Below, piece after piece: positions 5,490 through 6,165 of a stretch of DNA of 6,165 nucleotides. The translations under genes and the position numbers were made by a program. Position 1 is the stretch's first letter. Each line of letters opens with the position of its first letter. Location of the stretch: NCBI GenBank assembly GCA_009712615.1, contig WASR01000099.1, positions 1 to 6,165 on the forward strand, in the 5' to 3' direction. The notes beneath the pieces are model-generated. The model worked only from the letters and a program-made list of their open reading frames with translations, did no database searches and was not told the origin of the DNA. Source of the stretch: Methanobacterium sp. (GTDB lineage: Archaea > Methanobacteriota > Methanobacteria > Methanobacteriales > Methanobacteriaceae).

Positions 5490-6165
5490 AATTCTTTAAG
5501 ACTCTCTTATAAACATGGTCACCAGGCCTTACAGTATCAGTGAAATGAATCGCCACATTTTGTCCTTTAGATCCATTATTAACTGGTTTTCCATTTATCT
5601 GCATTGATTCAACAGTTTGTTCTATTGATCCTGTTGTTTGGCCCTGGATAACCAGTGAATCCCCCACTTTAATGTCATCCCAGAGTCTGATCTCTGCGGC
5701 ATTTACTCGTTTGTAATAGTTTACAACTTCACCAACATCTTTTTTCTTATATCTTGCCTCGTTAGAACTGCTATTTTCCGTGGGTGTGTTGAAATAGAAT
5801 CCTGTGTCAAATCCTCTGTTAAAAACAGTTTTAAGTTCATTTAACCATTTTTGGAGGTTCTCTTCATGTTCTGGTGTGTTCCATCTGCCTGCCTCGTACT
5901 CTTTTATCGCTTCTTTGTAAACCCTGGTTACAGTTGCCACATAATCTGCAGGCCTTGCCCTTCCCTCTATTTTAAAAACCTTGACTCCAGATTCTATGAG
6001 GAGGGGAATGTGTTCTATCATACACAGATCCCTGGGACTCAGTATGTGGGTTTTGGGTAGAGTTTCCATGGAGTTACCAGTGGTTGAAAAATTCTTCTCA
6101 CCCAAGATAAATTCTTCATCATCCTCTGAGATTATTTTCCATTCCTTTCAGCATTGCTGAAAACA
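5488..6165 (-). pseudogene. U32 peptidase-family protein, C-terminal part, with in-frame TGA; truncated by window edge
   Basis: The open stretch 5488-6147 carries the C-terminal third of a U32 (collagenase-like, TrhP/RlhA-related) protein. Numbering from TTG 6105, LSPRDLCMIEHIPLLIESGVKVFKIEGR (22-49) is the conserved core around the KIEGR motif, followed by YVATVTRVYKEAI. Residues from about 118 to 200 form the C-terminal beta-barrel (VGEVV...VGDSLVIQG...RPGDHVYK). The family reading continues upstream of 6105 as KEWKIISEDDEEFI, so neither TTG 6105 nor ATG 6069 is a natural start. At 6148-6150 the frame meets TGA, and beyond it CFQQC runs to the edge. E. coli TrhP (YegQ) has CTNACRWEY here, so TGA replaces the invariant Arg after the second Cys. 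Bacterial relatives act in tRNA hydroxylation or rRNA modification and bind iron-sulfur through such Cys. The archaeal role is unknown. The N-terminal part lies outside the window. Confidence 0.78.

Noticed and set aside
6148..6150. Selenocysteine at the U32 TGA
   Set aside because: The aligned family residue is Arg, not Cys, and both motif Cys codons are present on the far side. TGA also ends marR. A lost Arg codon explains it better.
1..6165. CRISPR array, insertion sequence, integrase or tRNA attachment site
   Set aside because: No regularly spaced repeats, terminal inverted repeats or transposase/integrase reading frames are visible. The tRNA 3' end is not repeated elsewhere in the window as far as I could see by eye.

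Overview
The window looks like chromosomal DNA of a methanogenic archaeon, most likely a mesophilic member of the Methanobacteriales (Methanobacterium-like). The reasons are a NifH-like protein of the CfbC type (coenzyme F430 biosynthesis), an archaeal DUF371 protein, an archaeal metallo-beta-lactamase protein of the methanopterin-associated COG1237 group, a class II tRNA-Leu without an encoded CCA, AT-rich intergenic DNA, and ribosome-binding sites of the GGAGGT/GGTGAT type that fit an archaeal 16S end. The genus is inferred from protein resemblance alone.

Layout, left to right. A tRNA-Leu(GAG) gene (5-87, +) converges on a DUF371 gene (131-544, -). A divergent promoter region (545-717) leads into a two-gene + unit: a COG1237 metallo-beta-lactamase enzyme, probably starting at TTG 718, and a DUF123/GIY-YIG protein 16 bp downstream. 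This unit converges on a - strand pair: a two-CBS-domain protein (2864-3343) whose end overlaps by 8 bp the start of the cfbC-like gene (2071-2871). A 196-bp divergent spacer follows, rich in dyad symmetry. It leads into a + strand pair: a MarR-type regulator (3540-4022) and, overlapping its end by 20 bp, a 14-TM DHA2-family MFS exporter (4003-5457). The last gene (- strand, 5488 to the window edge) is the C-terminal part of a U32 peptidase-family protein.

Two genes carry in-frame premature stops. The marR gene has a TAG at codon 37 with the frame intact on both sides. The U32 gene has a TGA at 6148-6150, exactly where the conserved C-x3-C-R motif should have its Arg. TAG ends two other genes here and TGA ends marR, so a recoded genetic code is unlikely. 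Gene decay, recent point mutation or sequence error are the plausible explanations.

The most structured region is the marR-MFS unit. The ribosome-binding site of each gene lies inside a short perfect inverted repeat (TTATCA-TGG-TGATAA and ATGATCA-AGGG-TGATCAT), and a 20-bp near-palindrome overlaps the likely TATA box. This suggests autoregulation by MarR, control of translation by hairpins that mask the ribosome-binding sites, or both. I see no CRISPR array, insertion sequence, integrase or defence system. Apart from these points the window is ordinary core and housekeeping archaeal DNA with one efflux operon.
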